Under the pieces are notes generated by a model, which saw only the letters and a list, made by a program, of their open reading frames with translations, did no database searches and had not been told where the DNA came from. 64,000 bases of DNA from Ryuthela nishihirai (lineage: Eukaryota; Arthropoda; Arachnida; Araneae; Heptathelidae), in NCBI GenBank assembly GCA_038380435.1, contig JAWZYU010000001.1, forward strand, positions 10,334,001 to 10,398,000, read 5' to 3'. This document shows positions 46,912 through 58,035 of the stretch, in pieces; the stretch's first letter is position 1, and every line of letters begins with the position of its first letter. Made by a program: the position numbers and the translations under genes.

Positions 46912-47590
46912 TTTCAGCTCCCCTGTATGCCCTGGTATTCCTAACAGAACTAGCCCATTTGCTGTTAATTAATATGTAATCAATCATATTCTTATGCAGC
47001 CCATCAGGTGAAACCCATGTGTGCTTATGTGTGTTGTGGTGTTTGTAATAAGTGTTAGTTATTCTGAATCCATTGAGTTTACTTACCTGTAGGAGATGTT
47101 GCCCATTGCCATTGCAGCTACCAATACCAAAAGGGCCTATTACTCCTCCCCAAAGGTTAGAGTCAGTACCAACTTTGGCATTGAAGTCACCAAGAACAAG
47201 GGTAATATATCCTTTCTTGACAGAATTCAAAATATCCTGAAGTTGTTCATAAAACCTATCCTTCTGATCCTCATCGGCATCCTCAGTGGGGGCATAACAG
47301 CAGATAACATTCAAGTCTTTAATGCTTGTCTGAAATTTTGCTGTAAGAAACCTTTCATTAATGCACTCATATCCTAGAAGAGCATCGCTAGCGTGTCTGC
47401 TGAGAAGCAGACCCACGCCTTGGTGATGCTTATTGTCGTCCCTCCCTGAAAAGAGAAATTTAAGATTATTTTTAAGAATCTGACCTTTATCTGTCCATCT
47501 GGTCTCTTGCAAGCCGAGAATATCTAAATTATAACGGTGGAATTCTTGTGTGAGGACATCAAGAGAAAAAGCTCTGTGCAGAGTCCTCAC
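46826..47590 (-). pseudogene. AP-type endonuclease of LINE G
   Basis: A 254-codon frame has LGLQETRWTDKG, CYAPTEDADEDQKDRFYEQL, LVLGDFNAKVGTDSNLW, GSCNGNGQHLLQVSKLNGFR, KNMIDYILINSK and SDHYLVKSVLQLKL. All AP-endonuclease landmarks are in one open frame here, which the other copies lack. The N-terminal start (MASxFSGGG) is missing because of the 5' truncation, so translation would need an internal Met. Confidence 0.87.
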
Positions 47591-47824
47591 ATTCCAACTA
47601 CCTATGGAGAGAAAATGATTAGTGGGATGTTTAAAGAAACTATAGGCTTATTGTGTTATTTCTTGAAATAATCTGAAAAGTTAAAATAGTTCTTTAGCTG
47701 CTGTGGTATATGAAATACAAAAATATATCAAATGGCATCTTGCTCATTATATTGTTATAATTACAACATCGCTAATACTAAAAAAAATGCTGTTGCTTAT
47801 TTATCAATTTTTTTTACTCCAGCA

Positions 47825-48490
47825 TGGCTTCAACATCGTCTCAAAAGAAAACATAACCCAAAAAAAGAAAAATCATCAATGAAGGAAGAGTGTTCAACGA
47901 AAAATGAACAGATGAGTACTTTTTGTTGAGACAAATTTTAAGACACTATGATTAATTTGTAGGGAAATTGTGTCAGTTTTCAAAGACTACAATTTGAAAA
48001 GGCATTATATGCAAAAACATGCTGCCAACTTCGATACGCATCAAGGAATGTGTCGTAAAGACAAAATAGCGGAAATGAAAAAATGTTTGTCATCAACAAA
48101 TTTTTTTAAAGAAAGTTACAATTGAAATGGACTCTATTACAAAAGCTAGTTATGTGGTAGCAAATCTGATTGCAAAAAAATCAAAACCATTTACTGATGG
48201 TGAGTTTATTAAGCAATGCATGGAAAGCATGGCAGGTATAATTTGTCCTGATAAAAAAATGGATTTTTCTAAAATCAGTTTGTCCCACCAGACAATAGCC
48301 AGACGAATTGAAGAAACAGGAAAATCTATCGAAAGGGGTTTGGTAAGTAAAGCTACTAATTTCAAATTTTATGCTTTGATGACAGATGAAACTACTGATG
48401 CTATAGATACAGCTCAACTTGCCATTTTTATTAGAGGTATTGATAACGAATATAATGTCACTGAAGAAATGGCTTCTTTGGTGCCATTAA
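47825..48490 (+). pseudogene. hAT-2 transposase, N-terminal part (GTF2IRD2-like)
   Basis: After an ATG near 47825 the reading shifts frame several times. KDYNLKRHYMQKHAANFDTH (about 47980-48040) is the BED/C2H2-like finger; the open frame 48127-48490 has ASYVVANLIAKKSKPFTDGE, MDFSKISLSHQTIARRIEE, and YALMTDETTDAIDTAQLAIF, which contains the catalytic DE-type start of the hAT core. The reading is cut after SLVPL by the TTAA element at 48491. It resumes as KDSTKSPDLYDATKITLKRF at 54242. Confidence 0.8.
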
Positions 48491-48659
48491 CCTTTTCACA
48501 GCGGCTGGGACACTTTTGGAGCTCTTCATGGGGGATGGAAATCAAGGTGTGTTGTCTCGTGCTGCTGGTGGTGTAGAGGGAGTGAGTTACCCCATACCGC
48601 CTGCGGTGCTGCGACGATGTACACAATAGGCCCCGACTAAACAGTTTGTTTCCTGTTAC

Positions 48660-49887
48660 AATGAAAGCATGGAGAAGAGCAACGACTGAGCTTTTAGCTT
48701 CAGTCTTTGAGTTTGGTTACTTATTCCTCAGTTCTTTTAGTTTTTCCGAATGTTTATATTATATATATTTACTCCCTTTCATTATAGTTACTATTTTGTG
48801 CTTTATCATGCCAAAAATTTAAAGGAAAACACAGATTAGAGATTTAAAGGAAAAACAAATTCAAGATGAATTATGACCCCAGAAATTAAATGAAACTTTA
48901 CCGATTTTCATTGAAGCTCATAATTAATGGAGACAGTTGCTAAATTTATACTTCTAAATTAATTAACAGAACATCATTTAATTATACAGTGGTGTTTGTC
49001 ATAAAAATACTACTCCATTCTTATTTATTCCAACACTGGAGATTTTTCTTCAATATTCTGCAGATGCAGTGGCGATATAAAAAATTCCCATTTCCCTGTC
49101 CTAGCAATGTTAATTTTCCAGCTCTCTAATGCTTTGTAGATTATATGAAAGTGACTGTTTTCATTAAAGTGCTAACTTCGGATCTTTTTTTTGTATAATG
49201 AAAGATATTTATGCATAAAATTGTTTTTGTTAAATATAGATTAGCCCTATTGCTCAAAGGAACCCAGATCTAGAAAAAAATGAGGGGGGGGGGGGGGGGG
49301 GGTTAAGTTACAAATTATTACGTAGTAGAAAATTTTTAACAAGCTTGGTCGTATCCTTAATTCTATTCAACTGTTTAAAATATGTAGTAAACGATATTCC
49401 TTATGCAACAAGTTTTCATTTTACATACCGCTCGTTACAATCGATCCCAATGTGATTTCTCTTCCCCTTTTTTTTCTGGAGGCAGAGGGCATAATTTGAA
49501 AGAATCCATGATACTCCACCACATCAAAAACTTTCATTCATTTTAGTTGTTCCTCTTCACGATCAGCAATCATTCACATATTTCTCCATTTTTTTTCAAG
49601 GGATTTTTTATCCTAGATGTGTGATAAATATTTGGGAGGCAAGCATTTATATTGCTTTAAGTTATGATAAGAGGAAGCTCTATACTGATAGTGCTGTAAA
49701 TTATTTAGGAAAATCAAAATGGCTGATATAGATGCACACTACCTAAAAAATATTTTAGATTATTACATGTGAATCAAAATCTTTAAATTGAAATATAGTT
49801 TTGGAAAATTTCATTTTAAGAAAGTGTTACTTCTGCAATTTCAGTGCCTGAGCTATCGTAGCTCTGTTACTGCTGCAGGGAAATATT
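48660..49887. other. interior of the TTAA element, no recognised gene
   Basis: AT-rich, no coding frame. A run of about 19 G lies at 49285-49302. I cannot find a piggyBac transposase here on either strand. Confidence 0.45.
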
Positions 49888-51935
49888 GGTATGCTTACTA
49901 CTGGAAGTTGAGGAAGAATGGGATCATTTTAAACAGGCTTTTATGGACACTAACAGTACTCTTTTAGGAAAAAAGGAGCAGAACAGACAGAATTATCTGA
50001 GTGATACGGCACTTGAGCTTATTTCGGAAAGAAAGAACTGCAGGAATGTCTTTAATCAATACCCTACTAGTCCTAATAGAAAGCATTACAGAGAACTTAA
50101 TAAACGTGTAAAAGATCAGTTAGCTGCTGATAAGATTCTTTGGCTTGATGGTTTGGCTGACAAAGCCGAAGAAGCAGTTAGACAGCACAACAGCAGAGAG
50201 TTGTACCAGATAGTTAATGTTTTGTGTGGTAGAAAACGGACAGGCAGACAAGGATTGAAGGATAAACAAGGTAAGGTTATAGAAGGGGGGGATTCTGTCA
50301 TGGCTAGGTGGGCTGAGCATTTCAGTGATGTTCTAAACAATGTAGTTAGTTCTACTCCCATTGTTTGCAATGATGATAGATGCATTGGTGGCTTTAATGT
50401 TGGTTCTATAACACAATTTGAAGTTATTTTGGCTGTTTCTAAACTTAAATTACATAAATCCCCAGGGTAGATGAAATTACTACAGAAATGCTTAGAGCTG
50501 GGAATGTTTCGCTTACCACTTGGATGACTGAAATTCTGAATATCTTTTATGATAAAGGCATGGTTCCTAAGGATTTTACCAGAGCTATTGTTATCCCTAT
50601 TTTGAAAAAAGGTGATCGTAGTTCTTGGGATAATTATAGGAGTATCAGCCTACTTTATTTTCCAGATAATTCCAATTCTTTACATGACTGTGATTAATAG
50701 AATTAGGAATTTGGTTGATGGACAATTGCGAGCAGTGTGGATTCAGAAGTGGTAAGGAAGATCAGATTTTTTCACTTAGGCAGATAGTTGAGTAATGTTT
50801 AGAGTTTCAGAAATCTTTGGTTACTAGTTTTGTTGATTTCAAAAAGGCTTTCAACTCTGTTGATCTTCATAATTTGTGGTTGATTGTGATATCATATGGT
50901 ATACCTGACAAGTTAGTTAACATAATGAAAGTTCTCTATCATAACACTGAGTCGTGTGTGAGAGTTGGTAAGGCTTGTAGAAATTGGTTTAGCATTGCTT
51001 CTGGTGTTCGACAAGGGTACATTTTGTCTCCTTTTCTCTTTAGCTTGGTTATTGATTATGTTATGCGAAATTCACTTCAAGGGAAAGATTTTGGCCTTAA
51101 ATGGGCTGGAGATACGAAAATTTCTGATTTAGATTATGCTGATGATTTAGCCCTTTTGGCAAATGATGTTGATGAGATGAACTCTTTCATTCGAGCTGTT
51201 GATGAGACTGGTAGTAGAGTAGGTTTGGTTATAAATAGAGAGAAAACTAAAGTGATGAAAATTGGTCAGGCAGGCTGTGATTCAGTTAATCTGAATGGTT
51301 GCAGTCTTGAGCAGGTGTCACAGTTTAATTATCTTGGGAGCTATGTAACAGATAATGGTGATGTGCGACATAAGATTAACAGACGAATAGGGATTGCTGC
51401 CGGGACTTTTAAGAATCTATGGAGAGTGTGGAGAAATAGGCGTATACACCTAAAGACTAAAATTAGACTGTATAATAGTTTGGTTCTTTCTAGGGTTAGT
51501 TATGGTAGTGAAACTTGGACACTTTGTAAACAAGATAACAGGAAACTAGATGCTTTTGATTCCAGATGCTTATGTAGTATCTTGGGCATTAGGTGGTTCA
51601 ACTTTGTAACTAATGATGAGGTTGGGCAAAGGAGTTTGCAACCTCCTTTAAGCAGCATATTGTGCAGAGAGAGACTCCGTTGGTTTGGCCATGTTGCCCG
51701 TATGAATAATTATAGATTGGCGAATAGGGTTATGAACAGTGTGCCTAAAGGCCTCAGAAAGAAGGGGAGACTAGGGTGCGGTGGGCAGACAATGTCAAAC
51801 AGGACCTTGTTAGAATTGGTGTGCAGTGGCCAGATGCAGTAGATGTAGCTCAGGATAGACTTGCTTGGAGAACTAAATTGCACGGTCTGGTTGGACCTCC
51901 GTAGCCCATGGCTGCTTGATGATGATGATGATGAT
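49888..51935 (+). mobile_element. RTE-like LINE copy H, 5'-truncated
   Basis: It starts in the linker and runs to a GAT tail of five to six units. It shares several private lesions with copy B. It sits inside the TTAA element, which sits inside hAT-2, which sits inside LINE F. Confidence 0.88.
49893..51842 (+). pseudogene. linker and reverse transcriptase of LINE H
   Basis: 49886-50470 is the linker, ending at a stop after KLKLHKSPG caused by a one-base loss in CCCCAGGG(G)TAG. 50488-50697 ends in SLLYFPDNSNSLHDCD. 50817-51842 (341 codons, the longest frame in the window) has SFVDFKKAFNSVD, SGVRQGYILSP, LDYADDLALLAND, FNYLGSYVTDNGDVRHK, SYGSETWTL and FGHVARMNNYRL. The GCILS block reads GYILS. 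Palm and thumb are open, but fingers are lost, so it is inactive. Confidence 0.87.
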
Positions 51936-51936
51936 G

Positions 51937-52142
51937 TGACCAACTGGTTAGTGCGCTTGGCTACTGATCTAAGAGGCCTGGGTTTGAGCCTCAGATAAGG
52001 CATGGATGTTTGTGTCGTTTTACATGATCAATCAGCTACTTCTACTGAGTTTTCTCCATCCTAACAGACCTTCTACTATGACATATAAACTGACAGGTTC
52101 CTGTCAGACCTCTGTGGCAAGCAGCTGCTTCAGGTGGTATTT
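51937..52142 (+). repeat. tRNA-derived SINE, family 1 (copy 2)
   Basis: It begins directly after the GAT tail of LINE H, with ACTGGTTAGTGCGCTTGGCT (A-box region) and GGGTTTGAGCCTCAG (B box), and ends CTGTGGCAAGCAGCTGCTTC. There is essentially no spacer to the LINE tail. Confidence 0.8.
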
Positions 52143-52185
52143 TGTATTACTATATCCTTCATTCATTTATTTACCACAGGCTTGA

Positions 52186-52378
52186 AAGCCTGTGACTTAG
52201 TAGTTAGCATTGTCAGCTACTGATCAAAGGAAACGCGGGTTCGAGCCCTTGATAAGGCATGGAGGTTTCTCGTCTTTCTGCTTAGGTCTCGCATACCTAA
52301 TACTCCACTTTGTGGCATATTGTACTAATAGACTCTCGTCTGCTGTCTGTGCCAAGTAACTGATTGAGGGATAATTAT
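52186..52378 (+). repeat. tRNA-derived SINE, family 1 (copy 3)
   Basis: A more diverged copy 45 bp downstream: CTACTGATC, CGGGTTCGAGCCCTTGATAA (B box), GGCATGGAGGTTTC and a tail CCAAGTAACTGATTGAGG. Confidence 0.7.
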
Positions 52379-53397
52379 TTATTTTATATGAAATGTAGGC
52401 GTGTGAGGTTTCTCCTTGCGTTTTGCTCCTATCTACTAATAAAAAAGAATATTTAATATTGAAAAAAAAAATTAGAGAAGCTTCTGTCTTCAGGGTATTT
52501 TCACATCAGCCTAGTCCAGAACACAATACTGAGAGCAAGTTTGATAAAATTTGATAATTATGCTCATCAAGAATTTAACACTTTGGTAATTTGTCATGTA
52601 CACAAGAGAGGGAAAAAATATTAAATTTTTATCTGAGTTGCATGGTGTTGTAATATGGCAGCATAAGGGTTAAAATGAGTCGGAACATTGGTGTGGAAAG
52701 GTGATGTTAAAATGTTTCAGAACAGATAAAGAGAGTGCCTAATGAAGTATATTAAATTATGTTCACCAAATATTATAAAAATGAAAAATATACATTATTT
52801 TTGGAAATATTTCTATTGAAAATAATTTTGGAAATATCTTATATTATTTCTCACTATTGCATACGCCTAAAACCAATTTGTGGGGAAAAATTATCTGCTT
52901 CCCACTAATACACGAATAAGAGTTAATAGAGAAAATTCTCAGTAAAAAATCTGAACATTTATTATTCTTTTTTGCAATGCATCAGTTTTAGTTCTTTTAT
53001 TTATTCACAAATTTAAATATCAGTAACATGTTCTAGAAAGCTAGTATTAATGAAGAGAGCATAACCAAAATAATGTGATAAATATGATAGTATAGACAGG
53101 GACATACCAAAGAGTAACATAACAAAAGACCTCCCCCCACCCGAAAATTCGGTCATGTACGAAACCTCAAACTTCTCCACCTGGTTTGAAATCCAAAACA
53201 ATTGTTTTGTATATTTTGTTTTAACCCAATAGTATAAGTCCGACACTAAAAACAGATTAAAAACAAAACTGCAAAATTTTATTCCATATAGAATATTATT
53301 AAAAAATTTCCTGTCATCCTATGGAATATTTTACTCTTATTCGCACCCCCCCCCCCCACTGGAAATTAAATCCTGTGCACGTGTCTGAATACAAGTA
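52379..53397. other. interior of the TTAA element, no recognised gene
   Basis: AT-rich. A 77-codon minus frame (53013-53246) has no family features. A run of 11 C is at about 53347. Nothing else is recognised. Confidence 0.4.
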
Positions 53398-54001
53398 CAG
53401 GACAGAGAAATGGAAACAGTTTCATGTTATCTCAATAGAATATCACATTTTGACCTCAATAACTCTTCGATATCCTTTTTAATGAAAAATATATCTAAAG
53501 ATAAATTAATGATATCAACTCTATCTAAATCTCAATTTAATTAATATTTGTTCAATATTCAAATAAGCATGATCTCTAAAATACCTAATAGGCTATAAAA
53601 AAGACTCCAAAATTTTATTTAAACATTGAAACAGATTAAAAATTCATCATCCTCATCCTCAAGCAGCCATGGGCTACCGGAGGTCCAACCAGACAATGTA
53701 ATTTAGTTCTCCAAGAACACCGGGAGAGTCAAGTTTGATCTCAGATCTCGTAATCTGTTTTTAACGTTTCAATTAAATTTTGGGGTAATTTTTTTTTTCG
53801 CAGCATGCTAAATATTCTAGCTTTTATAATCTTGGAACACTGAACTAATATTGTTCAAAATTGAGATTTAGATAGATTTAACTGAGGTTTTAATTTAACT
53901 ATAGATCTATTTCTCATTAAAAATCATTTTGAAAAAGCTATTGAGCTCTGAACATTATTGAGATAACATGGAAATGTTTCGATTTTTTTTTGTCCAGTGT
54001 C
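53398..54001. mobile_element. fold-back (MITE-like) element around a LINE tip
   Basis: Left arm (about 53398-53642) and right arm (about 53720-54001) are imperfect inverted copies: TTTCATGTTATCTCAATA at 53423 against its reverse complement at about 53958; ATCTAAATCTCAATTT at 53524 against AAATTGAGATTTAGAT at about 53859. The outer end reads TACAGGACA on the left and TGTCCAGTG on the right, resembling Tc1/mariner MITE ends. The centre is LINE fragment I. Confidence 0.7.
53643..53716 (-). mobile_element. RTE-like LINE fragment I (3' tip only)
   Basis: CATCATCCTCATCCTCAAGC followed by AGCCATGGGCTACCGGAGGT matches the last 65-75 bases of the family. It is extremely 5'-truncated and sits at the centre of the fold-back element. 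Confidence 0.85.
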
Positions 54002-54240
54002 TGTGTATATTCTGTAAATGCAACTAGCTCTTATTATTGGGGAAGCAGAAAAAACAGCACTCACAACACGGTATGCCCAGAAGCAACCAAGGTGGGAGCA
54101 CTTAAGAGGATTAACTAATGGATGGAGAGGGTCATTCGAAACTGGGAGTGGTGCTCGCCTCTTCCTACCCCTCTGAATTTGGCGCGAAATGCGCCACTAC
54201 AGCAGAGAATTCACCGTGAAACCACGCTGCCATCGAAAGG

Positions 54241-55390
54241 TTAAAAGACTCGACTAAATCTCCTGATTTGTATGATGCAACAAAAATTACATTAAAGCGA
54301 TTTTCTTTAACCATTATTGATATTTCTGGTATAGCTACTGATGGCACCCCAGCGATAGTTGGTAAAAGAGAGGGAGTTATAAAATTAATAGATGATGCAG
54401 TTGCCACTGGGAACCAACTTTTGATGAAGTATCACTACATCGTAGATCAAGAAAATTTATGTGTGAAAGCTTTAAAAATGGATAATGTCATACAAATTGT
54501 CATCAAAGCTGTGAATTTCATAAGGTCTAAGGGATTGAATCATCGTCAATTCTAGTTCCTTAAAAGTATGGATGCTGATTATGGCGACATCATTTACTTT
54601 AATGAAGTGAGGTGATTAAGTCAAAGTAAAATGCTGAAAAGATTTCATTTTTTGCGAAATGAAATTAACTCATTTATGGAATCAAAGGGAAAATTTGTGC
54701 CAGAAATTGAAGATGAAAAATGGCTCACAGATTTAGCATTTTTGGTGGATTTGACTGCTCATTTACATGAGTTATACATTCGTCTTTAAGGTAAAAACCA
54801 ACTCATTAATGCTTTGTTTCAAACCATAATAGCTTTCGAAATAAAACTTAAACTATGGCAAGCTCAAGTTATGACAAATAATTTTATGCCTTTTGATACG
54901 TTGGCTAAACACAGTCCTATTATGAACAGCAAAAAATATGCAGCCTTGCTTTCCGTTTTGATACAAGAATTTGAGAACAGGTTTCAAGATTTTCAAAAAA
55001 AATCGTCAATATTTTGATATATTTGCGACTCCATTTTCAGTCGGCATAAATACATTACCTGCGAATTTTCAAATGGAATGCATAGAGTTGCAATCAGACA
55101 TTCATCTCAAAGAAAAATTTGATCAGATCTCTTTACTGGACTTTTATAAGACCTATCTTCCAAGAGAAAAATATCCCTATCTTCACAATCACGCCTTATT
55201 CATGTCATCGATTTTTGGCAGCACATATATTTGTGAGCAACTATTTTAAAGAATGAAGCACACTAAGAATAAAAGTATGACAAAAATCTCTGATGAGCAC
55301 CTTGAGAACTCACTGAGAATTGAGACCACTTCCATTGAACCACACATTGATGCATTAGTTTCACAAAAACAGAGTCAAATATCCCACTAG
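54241..55390 (+). pseudogene. hAT-2 transposase, C-terminal part (GTF2IRD2-like)
   Basis: The reading resumes KDSTKSPDLYDATKITLKRF, then IIDISGIATDGTPAIVGKRE (second catalytic Asp block of hAT), MKYHYIVDQENLCVKAL, and after stops LTDLAFLVDLTAHLHELYIR, FDTLAKHSPIMNSKKYAALL, and finally HNHALFMSSIFGSTYICEQL, the hAT C-terminal dimerisation region. Stops at about 54553, 54612, 54787, 55015 and 55247 break it. The order agrees with GTF2IRD2/Charlie-type hAT proteins. Confidence 0.8.
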
Positions 55391-55634
55391 TCTTATTATG
55401 TTGCCCTTTTTTTAATTTTATAAAAAAAACATAAGAAAATGAAGTTTTATTATTCATATACATTAACTACATTATATATTTTATGGCAACACAATATATG
55501 CACTAATGACAAAAGTATTAGTAACACAAGCAAATATCCCAATTAAAATCTTTTCTGGCTATTTTATATGTGGCCCAAAACAATTCATCTTCACTCAGTG
55601 TGGCCCAGGGAAGTCAAAAGGTTAGACACCCATG

Positions 55635-57062
55635 GTGTAGAACATCACTCAAATGCTCAGCCCACCTACCCATGACAGAATCTTCACCTTCTATAACCTT
55701 ACCTTGCTTATCTTCAATCCTTGCATACCTGTCTGTTTTCTACCATAGAAAACATAACTATCTGGTACAGCTCTCTGCTATTGCACTGTCTAACTGCTTC
55801 CTCAGCTTTGTCAGCCAAGCCATCAAGCCAAAGATTCTTATCAGCAACTAACTGATCCTTTACACGTTTATTAAGTTCTCTGTAATGCTTTCTATTAGAA
55901 CTAGTAGGGTATTGATTAAGGACATTCCTGCAGTTTTTTCTTTCTGAAATAAGCTCAAGTGCCTTATCACTCAAATAATCTGCCTCCTCTGCTCCTTTTT
56001 TTCTAAAAGAGTATTGTTTAGTTTCCAAGAAATCCTGTTTAAATTAGTCCCATTCTTCCTCAACTTCAGTAGTAAGCAAACCATGAATGTCATAATGACT
56101 AAGTAAGCTATCATGGTAAGCTTTATCTGTAACTGAGTCTTTTAGAGCTTCAGAATTAAAGGTAATTTTTTTTATGTTAGCACAACACTTCTCAAGTTTA
56201 AGTTGCAAGACACTTTTAACAAGGTAATGGTCAGATCCAATTTCAGCTCCCCTATATGCCCTGGTATTCCTAACAGAATTAACTCATTTGCTTTTAATTA
56301 ATATATAATCTATCATATTCTTATGCAACCCATTTAGTGAAATCCATGTATACTTATGTATGTTGTGGTGTTTGTAATAGGTGTTAAGTTATTTTCAAAC
56401 CATTAAGTTTACTTACCTGTAGGATACTTTGCCCATTACAGCTATCAATACCAAAAGGGCTTATCACCCTTCCCCAAAAGTCAGAGTCAGTACCAACTTT
56501 GGCATTAAAGTCACCAAGAACAAGGGTAATATCTCCTTTCTTGACAGAATTCAAAACATCTTGAAGTTGTCTGTAAAACCTATCCTTCTGATCCTCATCG
56601 GCATCCTCAGTGGGGCATAACAGCAGATAGCATTCAAGTCTTTAATGCTTGTCTGAAATTTTGCTGTAAGAAACCTTTCATTAATGCACTCATATCCTAG
56701 AAGAGCATCGCTAGCGTGTCTGCTGAGAAGCAGACCCACGCCTTGGTGATGCTTATTGTCGTCCCTCCCTGAAAAGAGAAATTTAAGATTATTTTTAAGA
56801 ATCTGACCATTTATCAGTCCATCTGGTCCCTTGCAAGCTGAGAATATCTAAATTACAAGTGGAATTCTTGTGTGAGGACATCAAGAGAATAAGTTCTGTG
56901 CAAAGTCTTCACATTCAAATTACCAATGGAGAGAAAATGGTTAGTGGGATGTTTAAAGAAACTATGTTTATTGAGAGAGGGAGTGGTGACAATAGCAGAC
57001 AGCCCCCTAATTGCAGGCATGAGGCAAAGACCTGTTCCCCCACCACTAAAGGCTGAAGCCAT
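55635..57062 (-). pseudogene. AP-type endonuclease and linker of LINE F
   Basis: 56853-57062 gives MASAFSGGGTGLCLMPAIRG; 56551-56739 gives LLSRHASDALLGYECINERF and CCYAPL, then a frameshift; 55714-56028 is the linker (LSDKALELISERKNCRNVLN). The GDFN and SDH blocks are recognisable only at DNA level (about 56500 and 56235). It is decayed to a similar degree as the RT half at 42.7-44.3 kb, as expected for one element. Confidence 0.8.
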
Positions 57063-57564
57063 CTACATTGGAAGATTTCCTCTAATGTAATTTGAGAATG
57101 CCAGTAGAAGCAAAGAGTTCAGGTGTCTGCGATAACATCTGCTCAGGATTATCCACCAGCTGATAAAACATATCCTGTGAATCTATTCACTTGTGGCTGT
57201 GAACCCACAAACAGAAAACACAGCAGAAGGTTTTCCCTCCATAGAAGCCCACCAGTGCAGCAAAATCAGGATCCATAATCAAGCTCAGAGCCTTATTTCA
57301 GTCCAGTCCAGTGGGTTTCCACCCCTCAGCAGGATAGAAAAAAAATAGCCACCAGATCAGTAGGCCACACTAATCTGGAAGCCCTCCACTTCTGTTCACT
57401 TCCACAAGAGAGTATCTCATTTGAAAGGTACTAATGGCCTGCACCACGAGAAGCCAGGGTCAGACATTAGGTGTAAGCCTGGTCGGTTCTATGCATCATC
57501 GCAGGGGATTGGTGCACAGCTCTTCTTCCAGTGATTACCTAACTACCATTTACAGACCAATCTT

Positions 57565-58035
57565 CTTAAAATTGCTTCCATAAAAAAATACACACTAAAT
57601 ATGAAATTTAAACTAACGAAAAATGCATTTCAATGTCGCATTTGAAAGAATATTCACCTTTTTGGAAAGTTCTACAAATAATAACCTAAACAATCGTATT
57701 ACTAGCAGTGAAGTGGCTATATAATGAGAATATACCGAGTAAAGAATATAATTATAAACATTTATTCCCAAGAATAAAATTTTGTTTCCCAAATAAAAGA
57801 AAACCACCAGAAGTAGTAGTATCTAAGACATATTTTCCTACCTGCGCATTTGCTATATGACAAATGTCGGTCAGTTCCATCCAAGGCTAATTGTTTTGTT
57901 TTGTTTGTTTCACTACATTCATTCAATTTTAAATAAAAAAAAACTTGCAAAAATCAATAACCGCCTTGGAGACAGCTATTCTAACAAGCACATACTGCTA
58001 AACAATGAATTGTCATTCCGGAATTCAAGAAACCC
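57565..58035. other. no recognised gene
   Basis: AT-rich sequence between the LINE F 5' end and the satellite-like block. I see no motif in its short frames. Confidence 0.4.

Larger units (their letters stand above)
44651..47641 (-). mobile_element. RTE-like LINE copy G, 5'-truncated, inside hAT-2
   Basis: It runs from a short GAT-type tail (44651) to an abrupt 5' truncation near 47641 in the endonuclease start. It lies between the hAT-2 left end and its transposase start. It is one of the better preserved copies. Near 44890-44960 the unit AACGTCAAACCAAC has been locally multiplied. Confidence 0.87.
48491..54240. mobile_element. TTAA-flanked element with piggyBac-like ends
   Basis: TTAA is present on both sides (48487-48490 and 54241-54244); removing the insert and one TTAA restores the hAT-2 reading frame. 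The ends are imperfect inverted repeats: CCTTTTCACAGCGGCTGG (left) and CCTTTCGATGGCAGCGTGG (right, reverse complement). TTAA plus CCTTT ends fit piggyBac. I see no transposase; much of the interior is later inserts (LINE H, SINEs, a fold-back). Confidence 0.85.
44305..55634 (+). mobile_element. hAT transposon 2 (GTF2IRD2-like), 11.3 kb with nested inserts
   Basis: Ends CAGGCATGTCCAACC (44305) and, in reverse complement, CATGGGTGTCTAACC (55634) are imperfect inverted repeats. GTTTAGAA and GTGTAGAA flank it as an 8-bp target duplication, the hAT size. Its own sequence is about 2.6 kb: 44305-44650, 47642-48490 and 54241-55634. The remainder is LINE G and a TTAA element. Confidence 0.85.
42728..57564 (-). 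mobile_element. RTE-like LINE copy F, full length, split by hAT-2
   Basis: The 3' piece is 42728-44304 and the 5' piece is 55635-57564 (5' end TCTGTAAATGGTAGTTAGG in reverse complement). Joining them gives continuous LINE sequence (ATTGTTTAGAACATCACT). The interrupting 11.3-kb hAT element carries an 8-bp duplication of that site. It is the oldest layer of the largest nest. Confidence 0.88.

Noticed and set aside
49284..49302. Poly-G run as a regulatory or quadruplex element
   Set aside because: It is a plain homopolymer (similar runs at about 25688 G and 53347 C) and could be an assembly artefact; no gene is nearby.
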